Source: Streptomyces monashensis (GTDB taxonomy: Bacteria; Actinomycetota; Actinomycetes; Streptomycetales; Streptomycetaceae). Taken from it: 64,000 bases of DNA. The number at the start of each line of letters is the position of its first letter. Position 1 is the first letter of the stretch. The position numbers and the translations under genes are program-made. The notes beneath the pieces are model-generated. The model was not told where the DNA came from. It did no database searches and saw only the letters and a list, made by a program, of their open reading frames with translations. The stretch covers positions 269,446 through 333,445 of the forward strand of contig NZ_MLYO01000024.1 of assembly GCF_001866665.1 (NCBI RefSeq). The letters are read 5' to 3'. Of the stretch, positions 25,763 through 33,963 are shown piece by piece.

Positions 25763-26347
25763 ATGAGCATTCGGTTCACTGCGAAGGCCCGCAGGGGGGT
25801 GGTCGCGTGGGCTCTCGCGGCCGGTCTGGCCGTCGGCGTGACGGGTTGTGGCGGCAGCGGTGGCGATGACGGCAAGAAGCCGCACAGCTCGCCGTCCGCC
25901 TCCAAGACGGGTGACTCCGGCCCGAGCCCCCAGGAGGGCCAGTCGGACCAGCCGCTCGCCGAACTGAGGGGGTCGGGCGGCCTGCTGCTCCAGATCACGT
26001 CCGCGCAACGTGATTCCGGTGGCTTCGTCACGGTGAACGGCAACCTGAAGAACGACGCGGCCAAGGAGCTGCTCATCCCGGCCGCCCTCAGCGGCAACGA
26101 AACCGAGATCACCAAGAACGGCCCGTCCCTGGGCGGTGCCACCCTCGTCGACTCCAAGGGCAGGAAGCGCTACTACGTACTCCGCGACACGGAAGGCCGT
26201 CCGCTCACCACGACCGGCCTGGGCACGCTGCAAGGAGGCCAGGCCCTGCCGGTGTTCATGCAATTTCCCTCGCCGCCCACGGACACCACCGAAGTGACCC
26301 TCCAGCTGCCGACGTTCACCTCCGCCAGCATCAAGATCTCCGGGTGA
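25763..26347 (+). CDS. Hypothetical secreted lipoprotein
   Basis: 194 residues from ATG 25763 (GGAG upstream). A signal peptide ends in a lipobox AVGVTGC followed by a Gly/Ser/Asp-rich tether, so it should be anchored to the outer face of the membrane. The rest (about 75-194) is beta-rich: LLLQITSAQRDSGGFVTVNGNLKN resembles the DUF4352-like/extracellular immunoglobulin-type folds but no family is certain. It is followed 7 bp later by an OmpA-domain protein; the two probably form a pair at the end of the Tad transcript. Confidence 0.82.
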   Translation: MSIRFTAKARRGVVAWALAAGLAVGVTGCGGSGGDDGKKPHSSPSASKTGDSGPSPQEGQSDQPLAELRGSGGLLLQITSAQRDSGGFVTVNGNLKNDAAKELLIPAALSGNETEITKNGPSLGGATLVDSKGRKRYYVLRDTEGRPLTTTGLGTLQGGQALPVFMQFPSPPTDTTEVTLQLPTFTSASIKISG

Positions 26348-26354
26348 GGCACCA

Positions 26355-26969
26355 GTGACCCCCACCCGTCTCGCGCTCACCCTCACCGCCGCCACGCTGC
26401 TGCTCACCGCCACCCCGGCCCGGGCCGACGGCACCGACCCCAGCCAGCCCCCCGACACCGCGCCGTCCGCCGCGGCCCCGGTGAAGATCGACCCCACCTC
26501 GCCGAACCTGAAGCTCCCCGAGGGCGCCACCCTGGCCGCGCCCAAGGTGCTGGACATCAAGTCGGTCGTGGAGGAGCAGAGCGGGGACGAACGCCGCGAG
26601 GACACCAACGCGGACGTCACCTTCGCACTGCAGGCCGAGGTCCTGTTCAGCAAGGACAGCGCCAAGCTCAGCGACGACGCGAAGTCCCGCATCACCACCA
26701 TCGCCGACGAGATCAAGAAGCAGAACGCGACCCGGATCCGCGTCTTCGGCTTCACCGACAACCTCGGCTCCGCCGCCCACGGCGACGTCCTGTCCCGCCA
26801 GCGCGCCAACGCCGTCCAGGCCGTCCTGGACCAGGACCTGAACGACCCGAACATCACTTTCGAGGTCCGCGGCTACGGCGAGCAGTACCCGATCGCCGAC
26901 AACTCCACGGAGGAGGGGCGGAGGAAGAACCGGCGGGTGGAGGTGTCGTTCCCGCGCACCCAGGGCTAG
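26355..26969 (+). CDS. Secreted OmpA-domain protein (peptidoglycan-associated)
   Basis: 204 residues from GTG 26355. Signal peptide about 1-24 (ending ARADG), a short linker, then an OmpA_C domain from about residue 90: FALQAEVLFSKDSAKLSDDAK, IRVFGFTDNLGSAAHGDVLS, RQRANAV and RRKNRRVEVSF. OmpA_C domains bind the peptide of peptidoglycan. In a Gram-positive cell this may tie the preceding lipoprotein or the Tad pilus base to the wall. It ends 6 bp from the convergent DUF192 gene. Confidence 0.9.
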   Translation: MTPTRLALTLTAATLLLTATPARADGTDPSQPPDTAPSAAAPVKIDPTSPNLKLPEGATLAAPKVLDIKSVVEEQSGDERREDTNADVTFALQAEVLFSKDSAKLSDDAKSRITTIADEIKKQNATRIRVFGFTDNLGSAAHGDVLSRQRANAVQAVLDQDLNDPNITFEVRGYGEQYPIADNSTEEGRRKNRRVEVSFPRTQG

Positions 26970-26975
26970 AACTGC

Positions 26976-27380
26976 TCACCCACCTCGTACCGACCCACTG
27001 TCAACGCCCCCTGGTTCCACGCTCACCCGCACCCCCGCCCTCACCCCCCACCCCGCCATCGTCCCCGCCTCCGCCTCCAGCACGTGGCGGGACCGCAGGC
27101 GGGGTCGGCCCAGGCGGCCGGGGGGCATGGTGCGGACGGCGAGGACGGTCAGGCGGCGGTCCAGGTAGGCGACGTCGATCGGGATGCGCATGCCGAACGT
27201 GTGCACTCCGCTCGCCGGGGTCAGCAGCATCGCCCCGTCGATCGCGTCCCGGCCCAGCAGGCCCTTCGTGCGGGCCCGGTAGGAGGCCGCGATCTCCAGG
27301 GGGACGGACGTACCGGGTCCGGCGGCGTCCGTGCCCACGACCAGCCTGCCCCGCCCGTCCCGCCAGCGCCGTCGGCTCAT
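26976..27380 (-). CDS. DUF192 family protein
   Basis: 134 residues from ATG 27380. The DUF192 signature is clear: ARTKGLLGRDAIDGAMLLTP, then GVHTFGMRIPIDVAYLD and the VLEAEAG segment near the C-terminus. The family is a small beta-barrel of unknown function, often secreted in proteobacteria; no signal peptide is seen here. It is divergent from the LLM monooxygenase gene. Confidence 0.88.
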   Translation of the reverse strand: MSRRRWRDGRGRLVVGTDAAGPGTSVPLEIAASYRARTKGLLGRDAIDGAMLLTPASGVHTFGMRIPIDVAYLDRRLTVLAVRTMPPGRLGRPRLRSRHVLEAEAGTMAGWGVRAGVRVSVEPGGVDSGSVRGG

Positions 27381-27463
27381 CCGCTCGCCCGCCCCTCCCG
27401 CTCGACACTCCTGATCCGTAAACACGTTGCCGTTCCCCTTCCTCCCCCGTTAGGAAGGCCGGC

Positions 27464-28354
27464 ATGACTGAACTCGGCGCCGTCTTCCGTCCCCAGCTTC
27501 CTCCCGAGCGGCTGCGGGCCGTCGTCCGGGCCGCCGACGAGGCGGGGCTCGACGAACTGTGGCTGTGGGAGGACTGTTTCCGGGAGGGCGGGATCTCGAC
27601 CGCCGCCGCGGCGCTCGCCTGGAGCGAGCGGGTGCGGGTCGGGGTCGGACTGCTGCCCGTCCCGCTGCGGAACGTGGCCCTCACCGCGATGGAGGCCGCC
27701 TCCCTGCACCGTATGTTCCCCGGCCGCGCCACCCTCGTCGTCGGGCACGGCGTACAGGACTGGATGGGCCAGGTCGGCGCCCGCCCCGCCTCGCCGCTCA
27801 CCCTCCTCGGCGAGCATCTCGACGCCCTGCGCGCGCTCCTCGCCGGCGAACGGCTCACCGTGCGGGGGCGGTACGTGTCCCTCGACGACGTCGCCCTCGA
27901 CTGGCCGCCGACGTCGGCGGTACCCGTCCTCGCCGGCGCCACCGGGCCGCGCACCCTCCGCCTCTCCGGCGCCAGGGCCGACGGCGCCGTCCTCACCGCC
28001 GCCACCCCGCCGGACGGCGTACGGCAGGCGCGGCGGCTCATCGAGGAGGGGCAGCGGGAGGCCGGGCGGGCCGGTGAACCGCACCGGGTCGTCGCCTACC
28101 TGCTGACCGCCACGGGCGCCGACGCCGAGGCCCGGCTGCGGGCCGAACTCGCGGCCGAGGGGCTGGAGTCGGTGCCGGACCTCGGGGTCGCCGGTGACGC
28201 GGCCACCGTGGCCGAGGCCGTACGGCGGCTCGCCGAGGCCGGTGCCGGCACCGTCGTGCTCCAGCCGACCGGCGACGAACCCGACCCGGAGCGCTTCGTC
28301 CGGTTCACCGCCGAGGAGGTCCGGCCCCTGGTACGAACCGCCCCCCGGCCGTGA
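27464..28354 (+). CDS. LLM-class flavin/F420-dependent oxidoreductase
   Basis: 296 residues. The luciferase-like TIM barrel is recognisable: ELWLWEDCFREGG near the start, VGVGLLPVPLRNVALTAME, FPGRATLVVGHGVQDWM and VPVLAGATGPRTL. Many actinobacterial members use F420 or FMN to oxidise or reduce small metabolites; the substrate cannot be read. Its stop overlaps a GTG that opened a nucleoside deaminase gene, now degraded. Confidence 0.88.
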   Translation: MTELGAVFRPQLPPERLRAVVRAADEAGLDELWLWEDCFREGGISTAAAALAWSERVRVGVGLLPVPLRNVALTAMEAASLHRMFPGRATLVVGHGVQDWMGQVGARPASPLTLLGEHLDALRALLAGERLTVRGRYVSLDDVALDWPPTSAVPVLAGATGPRTLRLSGARADGAVLTAATPPDGVRQARRLIEEGQREAGRAGEPHRVVAYLLTATGADAEARLRAELAAEGLESVPDLGVAGDAATVAEAVRRLAEAGAGTVVLQPTGDEPDPERFVRFTAEEVRPLVRTAPRP

Positions 28355-28753
28355 GCACCGACGTCCTCCCGGCCCCCTGGAGGCTCCCCTTCGCACCGGC
28401 CCGGGAAGCGCTGCGGGCCGGAAGCCGACCTGTCGGGGCCGTGCTGTACGACCCGGAGGGGAACGTCGTCGCCGTCGGGCGCAACCGCAGCCGGGCGGCC
28501 GTCGCCCCGCCGGGGCCCCGCCCGCGGGGCACGGCGAGAGGGACCGCTGTCCGGTGCGCTGCGGCCGCTCGCGCGGTTCGGCGGGCTGCTGACGGAGGTG
28601 TGGGAGGCGCGGTACCGGCCGGAGCGGGTGCCCGTGGCCGCCCCCGCCCGGCGGCTGCTGACCGCCGGGCTGCTCGACGCGCCGACCGCCGACGCGGCGT
28701 ACGCCCTGGCCCGTCCGGAGACGGCCAATCCGGAGACGGCCGGCCCCCCATGA
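28351..28753 (+). pseudogene. Degraded nucleoside (CMP/dCMP-type) deaminase
   Basis: Starting from GTG 28351, which overlaps the LLM stop (GTGA), the first ~50 codons match the start of a zinc deaminase of this family: a leader WRLPFAPAREALRAGSRP then VGAVLYDPEGNVVAVGRNRSR. The catalytic HAE and PCxxC zinc motifs that should follow are absent. After about 28520 another frame continues as the C-terminal part (EGPLSGALRPLARFGGLLTE onward) to a stop at 28751-28753. An internal deletion of the active site plus a frame change explains this, so the gene cannot encode an active deaminase. It would need comparison with intact homologues to fix the deletion edges. Confidence 0.7.
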
Positions 28754-28771
28754 CCGCCCGCCCGCATCCGC

Positions 28772-29296
28772 TCAGCCCGTCGTACCCCGGCGCGGCGGGT
28801 GGTCGCCCGTCGTGCCGTCGATCAGTTCCCGCAGGATGTCCATGTGCCCGGCGTGCCGTGCGGTCTCCTCGACCATGTGGACGAGCGTCCAGCGCAGGCT
28901 GACGGTGATGTCCCGCCAGGCCGGGCGGCCCTGCGTGGCCGGCGGCAGCTCCGTGATCACCACGTCGGCGGCGGCGCGGGCCCGGCCGTAGAAGGCGATG
29001 ATCTGCTCCGTCGTCTCCTCGGGGGTGGTCCGCATGTCGTCGTACGGGTCGAACCACAACGGCTCGGCCCGTCCGCCGAACGTCTCCACGAACCAGCCGT
29101 ACTCGACGGCGGCCAGATGCTTCACCAGGCCCAGCAGGTTCGTGCCGGTCGGTGTCATCGGCCGGCGCAGCTGCTCGTCGTCGAGGCCCTCCAGTTTCCA
29201 CAGCACCGCGTCCCGGTGCCGGTCCAGGCTCGCGTGCAGTGTCTGCTTCTCGTCGGCGGAGTACGTCGGCGCAGGGGCCGTTCCGGAGGTCGTCAT
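28772..29296 (-). CDS. DinB/DUF664 family protein
   Basis: 174 residues from ATG 29296. A DinB-like four-helix bundle: LDRHRDAVLWKLEGLDDEQL, a first metal-ligand His in LVKHLAAVEYGWF and two later histidines in LVHMVEETARHAGHMDIL. Actinobacterial members are often mycothiol-dependent transferases or isomerases with a divalent metal. The reaction cannot be deduced. It is divergent from a methyltransferase gene with about 50 bp between the starts. Confidence 0.88.
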   Translation of the reverse strand: MTTSGTAPAPTYSADEKQTLHASLDRHRDAVLWKLEGLDDEQLRRPMTPTGTNLLGLVKHLAAVEYGWFVETFGGRAEPLWFDPYDDMRTTPEETTEQIIAFYGRARAAADVVITELPPATQGRPAWRDITVSLRWTLVHMVEETARHAGHMDILRELIDGTTGDHPPRRGTTG

Positions 29297-29347
29297 GGGC
29301 GCGGAAATTAGCAGGCCGTACCGACACCGGACTGCGATCATGCGGGT

Positions 29348-30142
29348 ATGACCGCCATGCCGACACATCGTTCTTTCGAGGACCTCGTGGCCGAAGGGGC
29401 CGCCGTGCCGACCGAGGGCTGGGACTTCTCGTGGTTCGAGGGGCGAGCCACCGAGGAGCGGCCTTCGTGGGGGTACGCCGTGCTGGCGGGGGAGCGGCTG
29501 GCCCGGGCGGAGGCGGTGCTCGACATCCAGACCGGAGGCGGTGAGGTGCTGGACTTCGCGCTGGGCCGCGCCGAGCCGGCCCGGCCCGTGCTGGTCGCCG
29601 CCACGGAGGGCTGGCCGCCGAACGTCGCCAAGGCCACCGCGCTGCTGCGGCCGCGCGGCGCGGTGGTCGTCGCCGCCCCGGACGACGCGCCGCTGCCGTT
29701 CGCCGACGGGGCCTTCGACCTGGTGCTCAGCCGGCATCCGGTGCGCCCGTACTGGGACGAGATCGCCCGGGTGCTGCGCCCCGGCGGCGCGTATCTCGCC
29801 CAGCACGTCGGGCCGGCCAGCGTCTTCGAGCTCGTCGAGTACTTCCTCGGGCCGCTGCCCGCCGAGGTGCGCGCCGGCCGGGACCCCGAGCGGGAGCGGG
29901 CCGAGGCCGAGGCGGCCGGCCTGGACGTCGTCGGGCTGCGCGCGGAGAGGCTGCGGACGGAGTTCCACGACATCGCCGCCGTCGTCCACTTCCTGCGCAA
30001 GGTGGTGTGGATGGTCCCGGGCTTCACGGTGGCGGCGTACGAGCCCCAACTCCGCGCGCTGCACGAGCGCATCGGGCAAGAGGGGCCCTTCGTGGCGCAC
30101 AGCACCCGGCATCTCTTCGATGCCCGCAAGCCAGTCCGCTGA
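29348..30142 (+). CDS. Class I SAM-dependent methyltransferase
   Basis: 264 residues. The Rossmann-type SAM domain is centred on DIQTGGGEVLDFAL, with AAPDDAPLPFADGAFDLVLSRH as the post-I acidic and motif II region, then IARVLRPGGAYLAQHVG. The C-terminal part (about 200-262) is helical and probably contributes the substrate pocket. Resembles ubiquinone/small-molecule methyltransferases; substrate unknown. Start ATG 29348; a second ATG lies three codons on. Confidence 0.88.
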   Translation: MTAMPTHRSFEDLVAEGAAVPTEGWDFSWFEGRATEERPSWGYAVLAGERLARAEAVLDIQTGGGEVLDFALGRAEPARPVLVAATEGWPPNVAKATALLRPRGAVVVAAPDDAPLPFADGAFDLVLSRHPVRPYWDEIARVLRPGGAYLAQHVGPASVFELVEYFLGPLPAEVRAGRDPERERAEAEAAGLDVVGLRAERLRTEFHDIAAVVHFLRKVVWMVPGFTVAAYEPQLRALHERIGQEGPFVAHSTRHLFDARKPVR

Positions 30143-30604
30143 CGGTCCGAGGGACGCTCCGAGGACGGTACGCGGACGGGTGGGACAGACAGGGGAAACG
30201 GGGTGGAAACGGGCGTGGTTCAGGCGTGATTCACCCGGGGTTTCCTCATTGTTATGCGCTCGGGTTCACATCCGCCCCACACGTCACGTAAGTTCAGACC
30301 AAGGTAATTCGCGTGAGCAAAGCTGCGCGGCCGGTACCGCGCAGTGGAGGGGGCTGCGCGGTGCCGTGAGCCCGTCGGGTCTCCGTGTGGCGCCGTGGCG
30401 GAACCGTCAAGTCGTCGTTCGCGGGCCGGGTAGCCCGTCGGGGGGACCCGCGGGCAACTCACCGCAGAGTCCGCAAGATGGCTCAAACCTCATGAATTCT
30501 TCCGAATGCCTTCGTGGCCGACCGGTTTTCCCTGGGATTCCGCTGTGAACCAGCCATGAGCCACCCCTGAATCCAGGCTTCCGCGATCGTCGGGGCGTCG
30601 CCGG

Positions 30605-30721
30605 ATGATTCCGGAGAGTAGTTGTTCCACGCCGATGCACCCACCATCCCTTACGAAGGGTTATGGTGGAAACCCCCCCTCGGGCCGGTCCGTCTCCCCC
30701 CCACGGACCGGCCCGTTTTTT
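30605..30721 (+). ncRNA. Probable 6C small RNA
   Basis: In a ~900 bp gap (30143-31043) without a credible gene lies a compact structured segment. It starts near GGAGAGTAGTTGTTCCACG, forms a hairpin CCACCAT...ATGGTGG (30641-30669) with inner CCCTT/AAGGG, then has a run of seven C (30673-30679), and ends in a strong terminator whose loop holds a second run of seven C. Two C-runs associated with two hairpins are the hallmark of the actinobacterial 6C RNA (relatives: B11 of mycobacteria, a scr RNA in S. coelicolor). The 5' end is an estimate. C-rich loops are thought to pair with G-rich ribosome sites of target mRNAs. Confidence 0.65.
30681..30721 (+). terminator. Strong intrinsic terminator of the 6C-like RNA
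   Basis: A perfect 13-bp stem CGGGCCGGTCCGT / ACGGACCGGCCCG encloses a C-rich loop and is followed directly by six T residues (30716-30721), a rare textbook intrinsic terminator for this GC-rich genome. It supports the existence of a discrete small transcript upstream. Confidence 0.88.
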
Positions 30722-30822
30722 CTGTCCGCACTCCGGAACCGCTCGGCACCGGGCCGACGTCCCCATCAGGGAGGGCGCGGGGCTGTGTCCTGCATGCGGC
30801 CCCGCCGCATGGGTGCGAAGAA

Positions 30823-30899
30823 CCCACCGACCGCAGCCCACCGACCGCAGCCCACCGACCCGCGGTCCACCGACCGCGGTCCGCCGATCCACAGCCCAC
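30823..30899. repeat. Tandem ~14-bp repeat CCCACCGACCGCAG
   Basis: About five consecutive variants of CCCACCGACCGCAG, the later ones drifting to CCACCGACCGCGGT, occupy the space between the 6C-like RNA terminator and the isoprenyl transferase gene. No gene is seen in the rest of the interval 30722-31043. Confidence 0.7.
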
Positions 30900-31043
30900 G
30901 ACCCCCAGCCGACGACGAACCCGCACGAACCCCTCAGTCCCAAACCCCGGGCCGTGGCAAGCCCCGAGCACCGGTAGGCTCGACGCCTCAGGCGCCGCAC
31001 GGCTCCGGCACCCACCTCTCCCGTCAATCCCCCGGAGGGCCAC

Positions 31044-31817
31044 GTGAACCTGCGCGACACCCTGCGCAGCCTGCTCGTCAGGCTCTACGCACGCCGGGTG
31101 GAGGGCCACCTGGACCACGATCAGGTGCCCAAGCACATCGGCGTCATCATGGACGGCAACCGCCGCTGGGCGAAGGCGTCCGGCTCGACCACCGTCCACG
31201 GCCACCGGGCCGGCGCCGAGAAGATCGAGGAGTTCCTCGGCTGGTGCACCGAGACCGACGTCGAGGTCGTCACCCTCTGGCTGCTGTCCACGGACAACTT
31301 CGACCGGCCGCAGGACGAGCTCGTCCCCCTGCTCGGCATCATCGAGGGCGTCGTCCGCTCCCTCGCCGCCGACGGCCGCTGGCGGGTCCACCATGTGGGC
31401 GCGCTCGACCTGCTGCCGGGCGCAATGCAGCACACCCTGAAGGAGGCCGAGGAGGCCACCGCCCACGTCGACGGAATAGTGGTCAACGTGGCCATCGGCT
31501 ACGGCGGCCGGCAGGAGATCGCCGACGCCGTGCGCTCCATGCTGCTCGACGCGCACGACCGGGGCGTGGCGATGGACGACCTCGCCGAGTCCGTCGACGT
31601 CGACATGATCGGACGTCACCTCTACACCAGCGCGCAGCCCGACCCGGACCTCGTCATCCGCACCAGCGGCGAGCAGCGGCTGTCCGGATTCATGCTCTGG
31701 CAGACCGCTCACTCGGAGTACTACTTCTGCGAGGTCTTCTGGCCGGCCTTCCGCAAGGTCGACTTCCTGCGCGCGCTGCGCGACTACGCCGCACGTCACC
31801 GCCGTTACGGCGGCTGA
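31044..31817 (+). CDS. uppS: Isoprenyl transferase (cis-prenyltransferase, UppS family)
   Basis: 257 residues from GTG 31044 with GGAGGG upstream. The family motifs are present: HIGVIMDGNRRWA with the catalytic Asp, the GHRAGAEKI segment, STDNFDRP, and the C-terminal DLVIRTSGEQRLSGFMLWQ and EVFWPAFRKVDF. The enzyme condenses isopentenyl diphosphate in cis to make undecaprenyl or a shorter polyprenyl diphosphate for cell-wall carriers; streptomycetes have more than one, and this may be the secondary copy. It is followed by a clear terminator. Confidence 0.94.
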   Translation: MNLRDTLRSLLVRLYARRVEGHLDHDQVPKHIGVIMDGNRRWAKASGSTTVHGHRAGAEKIEEFLGWCTETDVEVVTLWLLSTDNFDRPQDELVPLLGIIEGVVRSLAADGRWRVHHVGALDLLPGAMQHTLKEAEEATAHVDGIVVNVAIGYGGRQEIADAVRSMLLDAHDRGVAMDDLAESVDVDMIGRHLYTSAQPDPDLVIRTSGEQRLSGFMLWQTAHSEYYFCEVFWPAFRKVDFLRALRDYAARHRRYGG

Positions 31818-31827
31818 CCTCCCGCCG

Positions 31828-31860
31828 CACGCCCCGTCGCCGCCCGGTGACGGGGCGTTG
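31828..31860 (+). terminator. Terminator after isoprenyl transferase gene
   Basis: A perfect 9-bp stem CGCCCCGTC / GACGGGGCG with a 10-nt loop begins 12 bp after the stop codon and is followed by TTGT. It should separate this transcript from the phoH leader region. Confidence 0.75.
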
Positions 31861-31962
31861 TCGTGCGCCCCGGTTCAGAAGGACGCCACCAGGAGTTCAC
31901 CGGCGCGCTGTTGGCCGCATTTGCATGGCGGCGCATGTTCAAGGGCATAAGCCAGACAGGTT

Positions 31963-32171
31963 GACGCCCGAACCACGGGCGTCGGATCTCAGCGGGCGGC
32001 ACGGGGCCGTCCGCCCGGGAGGCCCTTTGCACCAGCCCGACCGTGCGGTCACTGCACGGAAGCAGCCGCGGAGGGCCGGTCCTCGGCCCGCCGCGCGCGA
32101 GGGCCGGCGGCCGGCCTGGTCCCTGCCCGTCCTCCCGGACGGGGCTTTCCCGCCCTTGTCGGCGGGTTTTT
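31963..32171 (+). other. Structured leader or small RNA candidate upstream of phoH
   Basis: This gene-free segment holds a perfect 8-bp hairpin GACGCCCG/CGGGCGTC (31963-31983), a second CGGGCGG/CCGCCCG (31993-32017), several GC palindromes, and ends in a terminator-like CCCGCC/GGCGGG hairpin followed by five T (32149-32171), only 68 bp before the phoH start. That could be an attenuator for phoH or the end of an independent small RNA. No riboswitch class was recognised. Confidence 0.4.
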
Positions 32172-32238
32172 CCCCACCCTCCCGGCCCAGTTTCCACCTC
32201 GTCGCTCCCCGACCTCATCCGAGGGGGTACGTCCTTCC

Positions 32239-33564
32239 GTGGTGACCAGCACAAAGCGCCACAAGCCAGACCGGCGCACCTATGTTCTCGACACCAGCGT
32301 CCTGCTGGCCGACCCGAACGCCCTGACCCGCTTCGACGAGCACGAGGTCGTGCTCCCGATCGTCGTGGTCACGGAGCTGGAGGCCAAGAGGCACCATCCT
32401 GAGCTCGGCTACTTCGCCCGGCAGGCCCTGCGCCTGCTGGACGACTACCGGGTGAAGAACGGCCGCCTCGACGCCCCCATCCCGATCGGGGAACTCGGCG
32501 GGACCGTACGGGTCGAGCTCAACCACTCGGACCCCAGCGTGCTGCCCAGCGGCTACCGCCTGGGGGACAACGACTCCCGCATCCTCGCGGTGGCCCGCAA
32601 CCTACAGGCCGAGGGGTACGACGTCACCGTCGTGTCGAAGGACCTGCCGCTCCGGATCAAGGCCTCGTCCGTGGGCCTCCTCGCCGAGGAGTACCGCGCC
32701 GAACTCGCCATCACGGAGAACTCCGGCTGGACGGGGATGTCCGAACTCACCCTGCCGGGCGAGCAGGTGGACGTCCTCTTCGAGGAAGGGCACGTGTACG
32801 TCCCGGAGGCCGCCGACCTCCCGGTGCACACCGGCCTGACCATCCAGTCGGAGCGCGGCAAGGCGCTCGGCCGGGTCACCGCCGAGGGCAACGTCCGCCT
32901 GGTGCGCGGCGACCGCGAGGCGTTCGGCATCAAGGGCCGCAGCGCCGAGCAGCGCATCGCGCTCGACCTGCTGCTCGACCCGGACGTCGGCATCGTCTCG
33001 ATGGGCGGCCGGGCCGGCACCGGCAAGTCGGCGCTGGCGCTGTGCGCGGGCCTGGAGGCGGTCCTGGAGCGCCGTCAGCACCAGAAGGTGATGGTCTTCC
33101 GGCCGCTGTACGCGGTCGGCGGCCAGGAGTTGGGCTATCTGCCCGGCACCGAGGCGGAGAAGATGAGCCCGTGGGCGCAGGCCGTCTTCGACACGCTGTC
33201 GGCGGTCACCAGCCGTGAGGTCATCGAGGAGGTCACCGCGCGCGGCATGCTGGAAGTGCTGCCGCTCACCCACATCCGGGGTCGCTCGCTGCACGACGCG
33301 TTCGTGATCGTCGACGAGGCGCAGTCGCTCGAACGGAACGTCCTGCTGACCGTTCTGTCCCGGATCGGCGCCAATTCACGGGTCGTTCTCACCCATGACG
33401 TGGCACAACGGGACAATCTGCGGGTCGGCCGCTACGACGGTGTCGTCGCCGTCGTGGAGAAGCTGAAGGGGCACCCGCTGTTCGCCCATGTCACGCTGAC
33501 GCGGTCCGAGAGGTCCCAGATCGCGGCGCTTGTGACCGAAATGCTGGAGGAAGGTCACATCTGA
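32239..33564 (+). CDS. PIN-PhoH fusion (PhoH2-type RNase/ATPase)
   Basis: 441 residues from GTG 32239. The N-terminal PIN domain (about 14-150) has the acidic residues of an RNase site: YVLDTSVLLADP, VVTELEAKR, LGDNDSRILAVA and VVSKDLPLR. The C-terminal PhoH NTPase (about 235-440) has Walker A MGGRAGTGKSALAL, Walker B AFVIVDEAQ and VLTHDVAQRD. Such fusions unwind and cleave RNA in an ATP-dependent way in mycobacteria. In Streptomyces the single gene has no VapB-type antitoxin beside it; none is seen here either. Preceded by a possible attenuator. Confidence 0.94.
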   Translation: MVTSTKRHKPDRRTYVLDTSVLLADPNALTRFDEHEVVLPIVVVTELEAKRHHPELGYFARQALRLLDDYRVKNGRLDAPIPIGELGGTVRVELNHSDPSVLPSGYRLGDNDSRILAVARNLQAEGYDVTVVSKDLPLRIKASSVGLLAEEYRAELAITENSGWTGMSELTLPGEQVDVLFEEGHVYVPEAADLPVHTGLTIQSERGKALGRVTAEGNVRLVRGDREAFGIKGRSAEQRIALDLLLDPDVGIVSMGGRAGTGKSALALCAGLEAVLERRQHQKVMVFRPLYAVGGQELGYLPGTEAEKMSPWAQAVFDTLSAVTSREVIEEVTARGMLEVLPLTHIRGRSLHDAFVIVDEAQSLERNVLLTVLSRIGANSRVVLTHDVAQRDNLRVGRYDGVVAVVEKLKGHPLFAHVTLTRSERSQIAALVTEMLEEGHI

Positions 33565-33963
33565 CCCGTACCGCAGCGCAGTTGACGCCGTCCGGCAAAG
33601 GCCAAGAGCCTAGCCGGGCGGCGTCCCGGCTTGTGGAGCTTTCCGGAAATCCCCTGGGCCAAACGGGATGTGAGCTTTCACACGCAACACAGAATTGCCA
33701 CCCGGTGGCCGGTTACGGCAGAGTCTCAGTCCTGTCAGGCCCCGCATACGACACACCTGTACCCCCAGCGGTACAGCACCACAGAAGCATCACCAACTCC
33801 ATAGAGCCCGTCGTATGCCGCCCGAGCACCACACGGCGCTCCCCCCGGGGGAGTTGCCCACCGGGCCCGCGCCTCCCGTGACCCCGCAGTTGGGAGGCCA
33901 GTGCCAGGGGCACGATTGCGTCCGCCAGGGTCACCGAAGCGGGCGATGCTGGAAGGAAACCGT
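33565..33963 (+). other. Long gene-free leader before the SLT lysozyme-like gene
   Basis: About 400 bp without a supported gene. Base composition falls in 33670-33830 relative to the genome, as promoters do. Long leaders before secreted wall hydrolases in Streptomyces often carry c-di-AMP (ydaO) riboswitches, but I could not match the ydaO core here, so no such call is made. Confidence 0.4.

Noticed and set aside
30143..30600. Possible small gene or tRNA in the gap after the methyltransferase
   Set aside because: No T-arm/anticodon pattern and no open frame with coding character; treated as promoter or leader region of the small RNA.
32239..33564. PIN domain as a VapC toxin of a toxin-antitoxin pair
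   Set aside because: The PIN domain is fused to a PhoH ATPase and no antitoxin gene precedes it.
33565..33963. c-di-AMP (ydaO) riboswitch before the SLT gene
   Set aside because: Expected from Streptomyces biology, but the conserved core could not be found on reading the sequence.
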